A stretch of DNA of 64,000 nucleotides from Amia ocellicauda (taxonomy: Eukaryota > Chordata > Actinopteri > Amiiformes > Amiidae), in NCBI RefSeq assembly GCF_036373705.1, contig NC_089869.1, positions 7,729,676 through 7,793,675 of the forward strand, read 5' to 3'. Within the stretch, counting starts at the first letter, position 1. Every line of letters starts with the position of its first letter. Shown in pieces: positions 47,096 to 58,619 of this stretch. The position numbers and the translations under genes are program-made. The notes beneath the pieces are model-generated. The model saw only the letters and a list, made by a program, of their open reading frames with translations, did no database searches and was not told where the DNA came from.

Positions 47096-47136
47096 TCCAC
47101 AGAAGCAATCAATCAATCAGATTCCAAACTCTCACC

Positions 47137-48146
47137 ATGGCCAAGACCAAAGAGCTGTCCAAGGATGTCAGGGACAAGATTGTAGACCTACACAAGGCTG
47201 GAATGGGCTACAAGACCATCGCCAAGCAGCTTGGTGAGAAGGTGACAACAGTTGGTGTGATTATTCGCAAATGGAAGAAACACAAAATAACTGTCAGTCT
47301 CCCTCGGTCTGGGGCTCCATGCAAGATCTCACCTCGTGGAGTTTCAATGATCATGAGAACGGTGAGGAATCAGCACAGAACTACACGGGAGGATCTTGTT
47401 AATGATCTCAAGGCAGCTGGGACCATAGTCACCAAGAAAACAATTGGTAACACACTACGCCGTGAAGGACTGAAATCCTGCAGCGCCCGCAAGGTCCCCC
47501 TGCTCAAGAAAGCACATGTACAGGCCCGTCTGAAGTTTGCCAACATCTGAATGATTCAGAGGAGAACTGGGTGAAAGTGTTGTGGTCAGATGAGACCAAA
47601 ATTGAGCTCTTTGGCATCATCTCAACTCGCTGTGTTTGGAGGAGGAGGAATGACCCCAAGAACACCATCCCCACCGTCAAACATGGAGGTGGAAACATTA
47701 TGCTTTGGGGGTGTTTTTCTGCTAAGGGGACAGGACAACTGCACCGCATCAAAGGGACGATGGACGGGGCCATGTACCGTCAAATCTTGGGTGAGAACCT
47801 CCTTCCCTCAGCCAGGGCATTGAAAATGGGTCGTGGATGGGTATTCCAGGATGACAATGACCCAAAACACACAGCCAAGGCAACAAAGGAGTGGCTCAAG
47901 AAGAAGCACATTAAGCTCCTGGAGTGGCCTAGCCAGTCTCCACACCTTAATCCCATAGAAAATCTGTGGAGGGAGCTGAAGGTTCGAGTTGCCAAACGTC
48001 AGCCTCGAAACCTTAATGACTTGGAGAGGATCTGCAAAGAGGAGTGGGACAAAATCCCTCCTGAGATGTGTGCAAACCTGGTGGCCAACTACAAGAAACG
48101 TCTGACCTCTGTGATTGCCAACAAGGGTTTTGCCACCAAGTACTAA
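47137..48146 (+). pseudogene. Tc1 transposase with one frameshift
   Basis: Two overlapping pieces. The first, 47137-47550, starts [20 protein letters not shown] and holds the paired helix-turn-helix DNA-binding part, ending in a TGA just after KFANI. The second, open in another frame up to TAA 48146, holds the DDE catalytic core: [15 protein letters not shown] and NPIENLW, the DD34E arrangement. A deletion of a few bases near 47545 separates them. Compared with relatives I remember, a second small in-frame loss near 47650 is likely. Not functional as it stands. Confidence 0.9.
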
Positions 48147-48353
48147 GTCGAAGGTGTCAAATACTTATTTCACTCATTAACATGCAAATCAATGTATAAC
48201 TTTTTTGAAATGCGTTTTTCTGGATTTTGTTGTTGTTATTCTGTCTCTCACTGTTAAAATACACCTACCATTACAATTATAGACTGATCATTTCTTTGTC
48301 AGTGGGCAAATGTACAAAATCAGCAGGGGATCAAATACTTTTTTCCCTCACTG

Positions 48354-49020
48354 TACTTAACGCTCCGTAGTCTAGCTGTCGACTCCAGCGATTAAGTATC
48401 CTTTTCCTCTGTCTCCGTCAACGCCAATCACCCAATTAAATGAAAATATAATACAAAACAGACAATATAAACATGAGAAGCAACACTTCATTATAAATAA
48501 ACAACCAGTGAATCAAACTGCACAAAATACAAAAGGAGAATAATAATACTGAAGAAAACCCAAAATTAGATAATTAACTAATAAGTGCATTAATTAAGTC
48601 TGCCACGCCCCTTCCATGACACTTACACTGGGACATGTATGTCTTTGGACCTTGAATTGAAACTGTAAACCTCAGTTTAACATTTCAATGTTGTGTGTTT
48701 TTCTTTAAACCTGGGTAACAAATTACATGTTAGTCCCTTTAAATAGGTCAGCAGAAATGTACCAACAACCTGAGGACTATCTTTGGTTGGTTAAGGAAGC
48801 TTTGCTTGAATTGTCCTGCCTGTACCAGGAACAAAACAAATCAAAGAATATCCCCTGGAGGATACCAGTATGTATTCTATTCTTAACCAGATATGTGACA
48901 AAGGCTGCCAATAATGTCTGTGTTACATTCCACTTTTGTATTTATTAGTCTGATTATAATAGCAAAGCATGTATTTTGATCCTCCCTATTTCCTAATTTC
49001 CGTTGTCCATCTTTTCACGC
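48354..49020. other. Intergenic DNA, nothing recognised
   Basis: AT-rich stretch right of Tc1 element D. A short plus-strand open frame at 48727-48948 has no splice or domain support. Confidence 0.5.
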
Positions 49021-49453
49021 AGCATACCTTCAAATAAAGTACCCCACGGTAAAACTTGAACTTTGAGCAAACTGCTTAACAAGAGTTTATTATGGTCTGA
49101 CAAATACTAGAAATACTTTATTATTGGGATTATGTTTGCCACAAAAGCAATGTGCTGGCTTTAATGTGTTGCTATTATTGAATGCCAGGAAAAACCATGA
49201 GAGGACAGATGTGGCCCGGGCTCTCAGATTTGTGTCAATGAGAATACCAGACTGTAGGGCACAGACTATGACCCCAGATCAGTGGAGAAATATGTCTGCT
49301 CACATCAAACATGGTGTGGTTCAGTTTTCTTCAGTCTGTCTGAGTCATGGCTGATTTCAACTTGGGTTGGGTTGGGTTGTTTTCTTCTCCTTCAGCTTCA
49401 GTGAAACCTCACAAATCTCAGTTCTGTATCACTTTTATGTACACAGCACTCTC
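49021..49453 (-). repeat. Left arm of a long imperfect inverted repeat
   Basis: Its reverse complement aligns by eye along its whole length with 50638-51074, including the runs CTGATCTGGGGTCATAGTCT and TGAAGGAGAAGAAAACAA and an end with TATTTGAAGGTA. Small indels and substitutions are scattered throughout. It is not a known element to me. Confidence 0.85.
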
Positions 49454-50529
49454 TGTGTCAGCTATTTGATTTATGTCAACTATGCAACATTCTGATGTGT
49501 TTTAATGTAAAGCATACCTCAAATACGGTGAAGCCATTAAGTTAAAGAAAATCAACAACAAGAAGATAATTGCTATTTCAAGTCAAATACTCTAGAAAGA
49601 AACATATTGTGGTGCACATGAATTTTTCAACATTATAAAGTCCTAGTATTTAAATGAACTGCATACGTAACTATATATAATCAAATCGACTCAACTTTTT
49701 TTCTTTGGGTTCTTATCGTATCCTATTATTTTTAATAACTGGAGCTTCAGTAGCTCATACATATTCAGCTAGTGGGTTTGGCTTTACCGACATAAACAAA
49801 AGGTTAGAGTTCCCTTTGCCAGGACGTATTGGTTAAGAGGAAACTCCCCAGAGTAGCTAGATGCACTACTGTGAATGGAGAGTTGTTGTGAATGGATTTA
49901 AGAGTCAGGGGGAAAGCACAGTTTGAAGGAAATTAGGACTGTGAAGACAGAAGTTGACAGAAGCAGCAGTAATTCCTGTGCTAGCGAAGAAGCTGGATGC
50001 TACTGCAGGTACTGTTTACATTTTGTACAATTACAAGGCAGTTTTTAGGACTTTATTTAAATAGTTCCTTTTGTTTGACATTAAAGAGAAAAGGATATTG
50101 AAACTATTGCCTGCACTTCGGTCAATTAAATAACCTACATAGTTTACATCAGTTTTGTTTTAAAATTCACTTTATTGGTGCATTGAAGATATCCTGGGAA
50201 TACTGAAGAAACTAAATGATTTACACACTACCTACATATAACTGGAATGTTTGCTTTGTGACATCAGAGTCAAAGAAATGTCCACACAAACGTCTTTTGA
50301 GTTTCATGTGCTTGACAGCCTCACAGTTAAGGTTTGCCAGAAAAGAAGAAAGATCACAATCTCCAAACTGTAGGTATAATCTACAAGCTTTCAATCATTA
50401 ACCATGTATGAATAATTCCTATTGTTTAATACTTATCTTTGGCTGCTGTTGCAGCTGTACAGTGGTGGTGGTGGAGGTGGGAGCCCTTAACCTGTAAAGC
50501 GCTTTGGAAGTCTACATAATGTGCTACAG

Positions 50530-50582
50530 AAGTGTAATGATTATTATTATTAATATTATTATTAAAATTATTATCATTATTA
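50530..50582. repeat. (ATT)n-type microsatellite
   Basis: Interrupted run of ATT/TTA triplets between the arms of the inverted repeat. Confidence 0.8.
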
Positions 50583-50637
50583 TATACATTCCTGTGCATA
50601 TAGGTAGATGTGTGTCATTGTAGTTATATGCACATGA

Positions 50638-51074
50638 AGAGTGCTGTATATAAAAACGATACAGAACTGTTTCATTGAAGCTAAAGGAGAAGAAAACAAT
50701 GAAACTGTGCTCACATTGACATCAGACAGACTGAAGAAAACTGAATCTCACCGTGTTTGATGTGGGCAGACTCATTTCTCTATTGATCTGGGGTCATAGT
50801 CTGTGCCCCACCCCACTGTCTAGTATGCTCATTGATACAAATCCAAAAGACCAGGCCAAACCCACCTTCACTTGTGTTTTCCAGGCATTCAAAAACGGCA
50901 ACACACAAGAAAGTCTGCATTCAAACCAGAACATTGCTTTTGCGGCAAAAATAATCCCAACTGAAAACTCGAATAGTCTTTCTATTATTTGTCAGATTGA
51001 GAATGAGACTATTGTAACTCATGTAAAACAGAGTTCAACTTCTTACTGTGAGAACTTAGTTATTTGAAGGTAAG
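50638..51074 (+). repeat. Right arm of a long imperfect inverted repeat, with TATA-like and donor-like sites
   Basis: Matches the reverse complement of 49021-49453. It begins with a TATATAAAA box (about 50647-50655) and ends in TTTGAAG|GTAAGC, a good splice donor at 51070. It lies on the coding strand 1.6 kb upstream of the first recognised plekhs1 coding exon, so it might be an upstream promoter and untranslated exon, or simply one copy of a mobile element. A 104-codon plus-strand frame at 50753-51067 shows no known domain and is broken in the other arm. Confidence 0.75.
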
Positions 51075-52695
51075 CAACATAAAAAGCTGTGTTTTGCTGG
51101 ATTCATGCAGGGACAACAAAAAGGAGGAAGTAAGGAGGTTCAAAGTACCTGCTTAGCTATTATGATCTCGTCATTGGCTCAGATGAATAAATGCACAGGG
51201 AATATTCTCTTTCATAGCTTTTCTCCTGGTGCTGGCATGTCAATTCAAAACAAAGCTTCCTTATTAAAAATATATTCCTCAGGTTGCAGACACATTTCTA
51301 TTTACCTCTTTATTAAAGGGTCTAATGTGTAATATGTTGCCCAGATTTGAAAGAAAAACATGCCACATTGAAATCTTAAACTAAGCTGTACTATCAATTC
51401 AATATGAAGCCATGTATGTCCCAGTACAACCAAGCAAGAAGCCTTGTTGACTTATGGGAACCCCAGATATTCATCGAGGCACCCAATTCTTGCAAATTGG
51501 TATCAAACAAAAGTGTACTTTTTAAGTTTATTATTTGAATTTCAGTAGATCTCACTATTATATAGGTAATAAGAATAATAATAATACATTTGTAAGTAGC
51601 ACTTTATATCTCAAAGTAGTAGCTGGCAGAAGGAGACCTGCAGTATCCTCAGTGCTGGTATAATAAAGTTTTTTGTTTGTTTTTTCAACAGTATTCTACT
51701 TGAAATAACAGTGTGATTTTTGCAGTTGTTTTTCTTTAAACGCCTTCAGCGTATTTTAGGTGAAGATGGAAGGGCCACAGGTGCTTTAGGTTTTACATCA
51801 CCATGTTGTACGGTTGACATAAATCAAATGGCACGTTGCCATGTCTCGGCTACCAATGCCGACGCGAAGAGAGGAATGACTTATTTATTTCAATTACAGA
51901 GGGAATTTTAAAGAGAAAAACAAACAAACAGCAGGCTAAATTTAGACATCTTGAATTGCAGAGCAGAGGAAGGCCTCGGGGTTATGAACACTGCTTTGTT
52001 GAACTGTGTCTTTACATTGCGCTGATCCAAGTGTCTGATATTCTAGTCATGTTGGGTGTTACACTGGAGCAAGGATGACCCCGTGCACAGGCACTAATTG
52101 TGTCTGTGTCTAGTGTCAGGCCACTGAAGTGACTAATCCGATGGATCATTTCCCTGATAGAGGCTACAGGTCAGGACTTGGGTATAAGTGCAAGACCCTA
52201 AGGTCAAAGAGTAAGAAATAAGAATTCAAAATGTGTGTTCAGTTAATGTTATTATGTAAATATGTTATGTTTGTTAAAAGTATGAGAACTATATATCATT
52301 TAAAATAATGTTGTTTTTTTTGGGGGGGGATAAGTTATTTCAAAGTATTGTGTGTCAAGGTTGTTAGCGGTGACACTGTGTGGATCTTAACTATTACCTT
52401 CCAGGTTTGTGAAACAGATGCCCTCCTAAGAGTTTTGGCTCTGGAAGCAAAAGCTTTTTCATCTTTTTAATGAATTGCATATATGTTTTGTTCTCCCTGC
52501 CCTAGAAGGTCTTTCTATTATTAACTCACAGGCATTCATATTTTGTATTTATGTCTTCACACTTTTGTTCTTCTTGGCTTTTCTTACTTCATTTCAATAA
52601 ATAAAACCCCCTTCAATTCTATGACTTAACCCAATATGTCAGAATTTATTATTAAGTCAGAGGAAAACAAAAATGTTATTCTTTCTTTTGTATAG
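51075..52695. other. Upstream region of plekhs1
   Basis: No confirmed exon. It must contain the plekhs1 promoter or an intron following an upstream untranslated exon, since the exon with the start codon has its own acceptor (TATAG before 52696). Confidence 0.45.
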
Positions 52696-52713
52696 GGCGA
52701 GTGAGACTTCACA

Positions 52714-55700
52714 ATGCTAAGCAGGATCAATCAAAAAAGTTCAGGTATGTCATTGCCCTATTTTGTTTTACACAGTCTAAAAGTAATGGTTGAAAATGTA
52801 GTTCTGGACCTAAATAAAATTGGAAGATAAAAAAAAAAAACACAGTAATATGAGCACTTCAGAAATGCTCCTACAATTAAAATATGCATGTTTTCCTCTT
52901 TCTTCTTTCTGTACAATGATTAATTACAGTAATTAATACTAATACGCTTTTATATTTAAGGCAATCTTTTATTTATCTTTTTTGCTACAAAGGAAGGTTT
53001 TTAACAATTTATTATTTATGAAAAAGGAAATCCTCAGTAGTAAACAAAACAGCCTAAATAACATTATACCAATTTCTGAGAAAGATGCTTTATTTTATGC
53101 TGTACCTCTGCTTTGAAGATAAGAAGGAATAATACTTTTCTCAGAAAACATTTTAGAAAAGTGACTGTACTGTAATTTGCTCTGTTTTCTTAATTTGTTG
53201 CATGTCTTCATAAACCTGTTTTGAATATTAATTTGTGTCCCTGTACTTGCTTGTTTTTTTTGTTGGTGTGTTGTTTTCCTTCCAAAGGTTCAAATACAGT
53301 TTTCTATGTGGTGCCTAGTAAGGAGAAGCAGACGTCTGGGTATTTGTTAAAATCCCCACCATTGAGTCGTTTTAGATCCTACGTAAGTGTCTGGTGAGAA
53401 GATATGATTAACAAAGGTATTCTGGGTACACCTTATGTATGCACACATTTATGACATGCCAAATGATCATTTTGAGATATCTTTAAATATTTTTAGATAT
53501 CTGCAAATTACTTCCTGTTTATTTAGAGGTATGTCTAAATCATTTCAAGATATCTTCAAATCACATCCTGTATGTAGCCCAATATTATCACTGCCTGGTT
53601 AATTCATTTCTATGAAACTGAATGAGGAACAGAAAGTGATCATCTCAGCCAAAATACAGGAAGTCATTTGAAGATATCTTAAAATGATTTGCAGATATCT
53701 CAAAATCATTTAAAGATATCTTCAAATAATTTCTCTTTGCAAATAATTGTCCTCAGTGTTACTTGATTTTGGTTAGGACTAATACTCATATTCTCATATT
53801 CTATTTGACTTTCTGACTAGTGTTACAGACTAAATACATTTGTAACTGCTGGACATCACTTTGCCAAATCAGATTTGATAAAAATAAAAACTGAAAAAGT
53901 CACGCTTTTACTCATAGAAATATAAATATTGGTGGATTATCCATGCAGTTTATCCATGTGGTGCTTCAAGGATGGTGCTATATAATTTAAAGAAGTGGCC
54001 CTTTTAAAGTCTTCATATTTTTTTTTGTTTGATGAGCAAAGACTTCCAACTAAGAATAAGTGTTTCATTCCATTACAGTAATTATTTCCATTTGATCTTT
54101 CTTTGTATCTTCATCTCTGTATAGAAATCATGGAAAAGGCGATACTTCGAGCTCTCCCAAATGAGTGAGAATGGCCATGTGCTGAAGTACTACAAGAGCA
54201 AGGAGGAAAGAGACAAAATATCTGGGGAAATAGACATATCTCAGTAAGCAATCTTCTTTACATTCTGAATAGTGATCTAGGATTATTTGAATATTAATAT
54301 TGTCCCACAAAGGAGTATTATCATCATTCTTGGTCCACTCACTAAAGTTCATATTCCAGAGAGCCCCAGACTATATAATATGATCATCTGACAGATTTAA
54401 AGTAACATGAAGATAATTATGAAACAGGAGACCGGAGCATTGTTATGATGTTATGATGAACATTTAAAAATAGACTGGATAGGATCCTTGGATCACTTAG
54501 ATATAAATGGACACCAAACGAGCACGATGGGTCGAATGGCCTCCTCTCGATTGTAAACTTTCTTATGTTCTTATGTTCTTATGTGAGTTTGATGGCTGTT
54601 TTACAGAATCACTTTGATATACCTGAGCCCTGTCAACCATGGGAAATGGAATTGGATTCAGAAGACGTTCAGGTGTTCGTCTGACATGGTGCTGTTCGCC
54701 CGAGTATCAGATAGAGATTATTTTTTCATCGGAGAAAGCAAGTAAGCTGTCTCTCTTCTGTGCTGCAGAGGTCAAAACCTTGCTTTGGAAAAACTGAGTC
54801 CGTGGTAGTCACTGGCTAAAGGGCTTTTAAAACAAATATGGACCACTCGAAGTCAAAAAACAGTTCCATTATGAAATTGAGGACTTGGAAAGAAAAGCAG
54901 AAGGTCCTGTCTGGCTGTGCACTGCAGTTGCTCATAAATAAATGTATTCCGTTGGTTGTGCTCATATTTTGTGTCAAACTGAATAGCTGCTCCATGAAAT
55001 TAAAATATAGCAGTCTGTTGTTACATAAAAACATAAAAACTGTTGTTACATAATACCATCACACTTGCACTAAACATTCCTCAAGAATAACCAGGAAAAA
55101 GCTACATACATGGGTAGGGTCTATTTACATAAGTATAAGTTACTTACTCTCTGCCTGATACGATAATATGCTGAAGTGTCCAATTTTAATACTGTTGTAA
55201 GAGGCTGGCAACTTTTGAAAGTAGTAATTAAGATTTATTTTGGTATTGTACTCAAGAAAGAATGATATTTTAATTGTGCAGAAAAAGGGAAACATGTCCT
55301 TCCTGTGTTTGTGCTCTTCTGAGGAGTGATGTATTACTTCTTTCCATGCACTTAATTATGCGTGTTATTTAATCTATTTAGGCACCTTCTTCTTCCTGGA
55401 TTTTACTTTGAATCCAGTACAATGGCACTGTACTGAGGCAGGCTTTAATTAAGTGTTCTGAGGCTTTGAAAGAACATCTTAAAACAGAACAGACAAAAAG
55501 GAAAAAGAGAAAGAAAGGTGTCTCAGCTGTATTGAATACGTTTCCACCGTTCTTTTGTTTTAGGGAGGATGTGGACCGCTGGTACAATGCCATATTCAAT
55601 GTCCTGAAGTCTAAGTCAGAACAGGAACATTGGAGCCCCGAGGTACGAAGCTTTCACTTAAGAAAAAACATTGAAATTCATGTTGTCCTTTCCATTCTGT

Positions 55701-56612
55701 GCCAAAGCAAAACCCTGATGTCTAAAGTTGTCAGACCCAAGAGAGAATGTTAAATTGCACTCTGTTCACCCCAGTTTTCAAAACGGTTACGGGTTCTTCC
55801 AGTAAAAATGCACCAATTGTATCATTGTCTAAGGACACGTGGGCATGTGATATTGCTGGGGAAGATGTGTCTGGTCTGTCTGTGTTGGAGGTCTTTACCG
55901 CTGACATCAGTACTCCTGTTCTATCTTTGCCTCACTCTTCCACATATGTGCTCTTCATAGAAACTGGAGAAACTAACAGAGAGAACGAATTGGCCCTCCA
56001 GAGGAAGCTTCGGTGATGAGGACTCACTTGAAGATCCAGACGGGGCATTCGTCCCCTTTCACCCAACAGTACGTCATATTTATGGTTTCATTTATTCCAC
56101 TTTTCATTTGATCGCATTTTCCATTTTCTTCCAATGTCGTGTCTCTGAATGTCAGTGCCAATTTACTTGCTGGCCACATGCAGCATTCACAAGCATGTCT
56201 TTCCACTCCAGTCCTATTTTAAACCATTAGCTGTGTGTTTATTTTTATTTCATTAGTTTGTCACAGGGTGGTTGGTAGTGGTGGGGTTGTGTCTTGACTA
56301 TTAGGTGATTTCATTAAGCAAATAGTATCCCTGCTCTGGGAGCAAAGCAATACTCAGTTACAATATATTTCTTAAGTCATGAATCAAAAATAATTGCTTC
56401 TCTTCGCAAGTCTAATTATAATAAATTGAGAAACTCTTTGGGCTATTATGGGTTCTAAGGCTGGTACACTGTTTGGAAATTAAACAAAATATATTTAAAT
56501 GAAGTCACATACTGTATTATTAATCATTTCACTCAAGTTAATTTAAATCATTACGAAATGATGATACAAAAAAATGAAAAGACTGAAATAATAATAATAG
56601 ATAGAAAGATAG

Positions 56613-56670
<58 letters not shown>

Positions 56671-58575
56671 AGCATGGAAATCTGCAGTACACTGTATGAA
56701 ATCTCTCTCTTCACACAATAGCAATCCAAAGCAAGATCCATTTCTGAGCCGATCATGAGAAGAACCTACATTTCCGAACACTATGAGGTGAGCCATTTAG
56801 GATGTATACCAAAAACATTCATAACAGAATTCTGGTTTTTATGCAATCTTAAAAGAGCTACCAACAAACTAAGGTAAAGCAAAAAGCAAGGACCTATTAC
56901 AAGTGCAGCCTTAGTGCAACCTCTCAATCAGAGGTTTGTGAAAGCGGCCAGAGACCTTTATGTTGGACAAACCTACATTCATATATTTCCGTTACACTGA
57001 ATATTTACAGAATATCAATAAAGAATCCATAATGAAGTAGCTGACAGCTTATTAATGGCTTTTACTTAACACCAAAGATGTATTCTCCACATATAGAAGC
57101 TATTTATAACTTATAAATGCCTTGTAAATACCTTGGATGTTCAACATTTCTAAACTGCCACCGCCTGCTAATGAACCACCAGTTCACTTGCAGCAATGTT
57201 GTGAGGCATTAACCGAGGTTATCAGTGTAAAAATGATTGATCCATGTTGTTTTCTCTCCATAACTACCATCTTCTTTTTTGGATTTGTCAATTCCTTCAA
57301 CCTACATGTTGTATTTTTTCTATTCCCAGTGTCCTGTTTGCATATTGGAAAAAAACATAGAGGACAAATGCCCTAAGTCTGAGCCAGTTTCCATAGAGTC
57401 CCATTACGATGTGCCCAGAAACTTGGTAAAAAGATGCTGATTGTTTTACTTAATTTTTTTCATGCCTTGATCTCTGTAGCTAAAAATAAAGCTCATATCA
57501 GTCTTGGCAGATTTGACAACAAACCATCTCAAAGAACAGGAAACGCAACAGATGCGCAGTAAAACAGATGATGTCAGATGTATCATATTTATAATTAGAG
57601 CAAAAGGGGATATTGAGGTGCGCATGAGAAAATAACACGTATTCCTGCAAATGTAATCACTTTTTTGTTTTGTTTTAGAAAAGTGAGGCTAAAGATATTG
57701 AGACCAGAGAAGACAATGTGTCTAGCTTGTATATGGAAATGGACTCAGTGTAAGTGATGATTATTATTACTATTATTAGTAGCAGTAGCAGCAGTCATAG
57801 TTCAAGAAGAAAAATAACCATACATTTCAAGCTAAAGCAATACCAGGCAACCTGTAGAATCTAAGCTGTCAAATAATACATAATACATTCTGTACTAAGA
57901 CTATTCTGTATTTAATGTCTCCTACCAGTAACTTAATTTAGACACAACTGCAAAGCACACTCATACAGATACATTATTTTATTTTATTTTTTAACAGTTT
58001 TGAAGCAGCAAAGCAAATTCAGATGAATCTCAGTATTGCTCCTAGCTCTTCTTGCCCAGTGTAAGTATTCCTGGTGTTTCTGTTGTGCAAATGTATAACA
58101 TGATCTCAATATCATTAAACAGATAAAACGTTTTGATTTTTGTTTTTTGTACAGGGACAAAGAGGAATCAAATGACAATCTTTCAACTAAGGTTACCTCG
58201 GCATGTCAGGAACTTGAATCCCATAGTAATTCAATAAATGGGGACCAGCAACTTCAGACTGAAAGGTAATGGACAAGATACTTTTGGCCATTGTGGGTTT
58301 TGTCAGTTACAGAATAAAAACAAACAGCTTAATAACCAATGTTAAGATTCTCACTTGCATTTCAGACATGTCAGTGGTGACCTTTATGCACCATTGTTCA
58401 CCTACAATGGTTCAATCCCTGGGTTACTTTAATTGCCATAAATACTAACAATACCTACTACTGAATGGTAACTAACAGCCAACTCATTAAACAGAGCAGA
58501 TATTATTGTGCACTCCCAGTGGTCAGCCGAGGAACTGCACCACATTCAAGGGAAAATTAAACTTTAACATTTCTG

Positions 58576-58619
<44 letters not shown>

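Larger units (their letters stand above)
46772..48353 (+). mobile_element. Tc1-like transposon D, near full length, long terminal inverted repeats
   Basis: 1582 bp, flanked by TA at 46770-46771 and 48354-48355. The terminal inverted repeats are about 180-185 bases each (46772 to about 46956 and about 48170-48353), much longer than in elements A and C, and begin CAGTGA(A/G)GGAAAAA. The transposase region covers 47137-48146. This copy has few mutations and looks young. It resembles the Tc1 family reported to have moved horizontally between teleosts and lampreys, but I rely on memory for that. Confidence 0.95.

Noticed and set aside
50753-51067. A 104-codon plus-strand frame in the right inverted-repeat arm as a new protein
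   Set aside because: The equivalent frame in the left arm is broken by stops and no domain is recognisable; a non-coding repeat or untranslated exon is more likely.
53474-53735. Regularly spaced short repeats as a CRISPR-like array
   Set aside because: The spacing is irregular across the centre, the halves are in mirror orientation, and the host is a vertebrate; a palindromic miniature element fits better.
56538-56756. A minus-strand frame with a long alternating Tyr-Ile run
   Set aside because: It is the translation of the (TA)n microsatellite.
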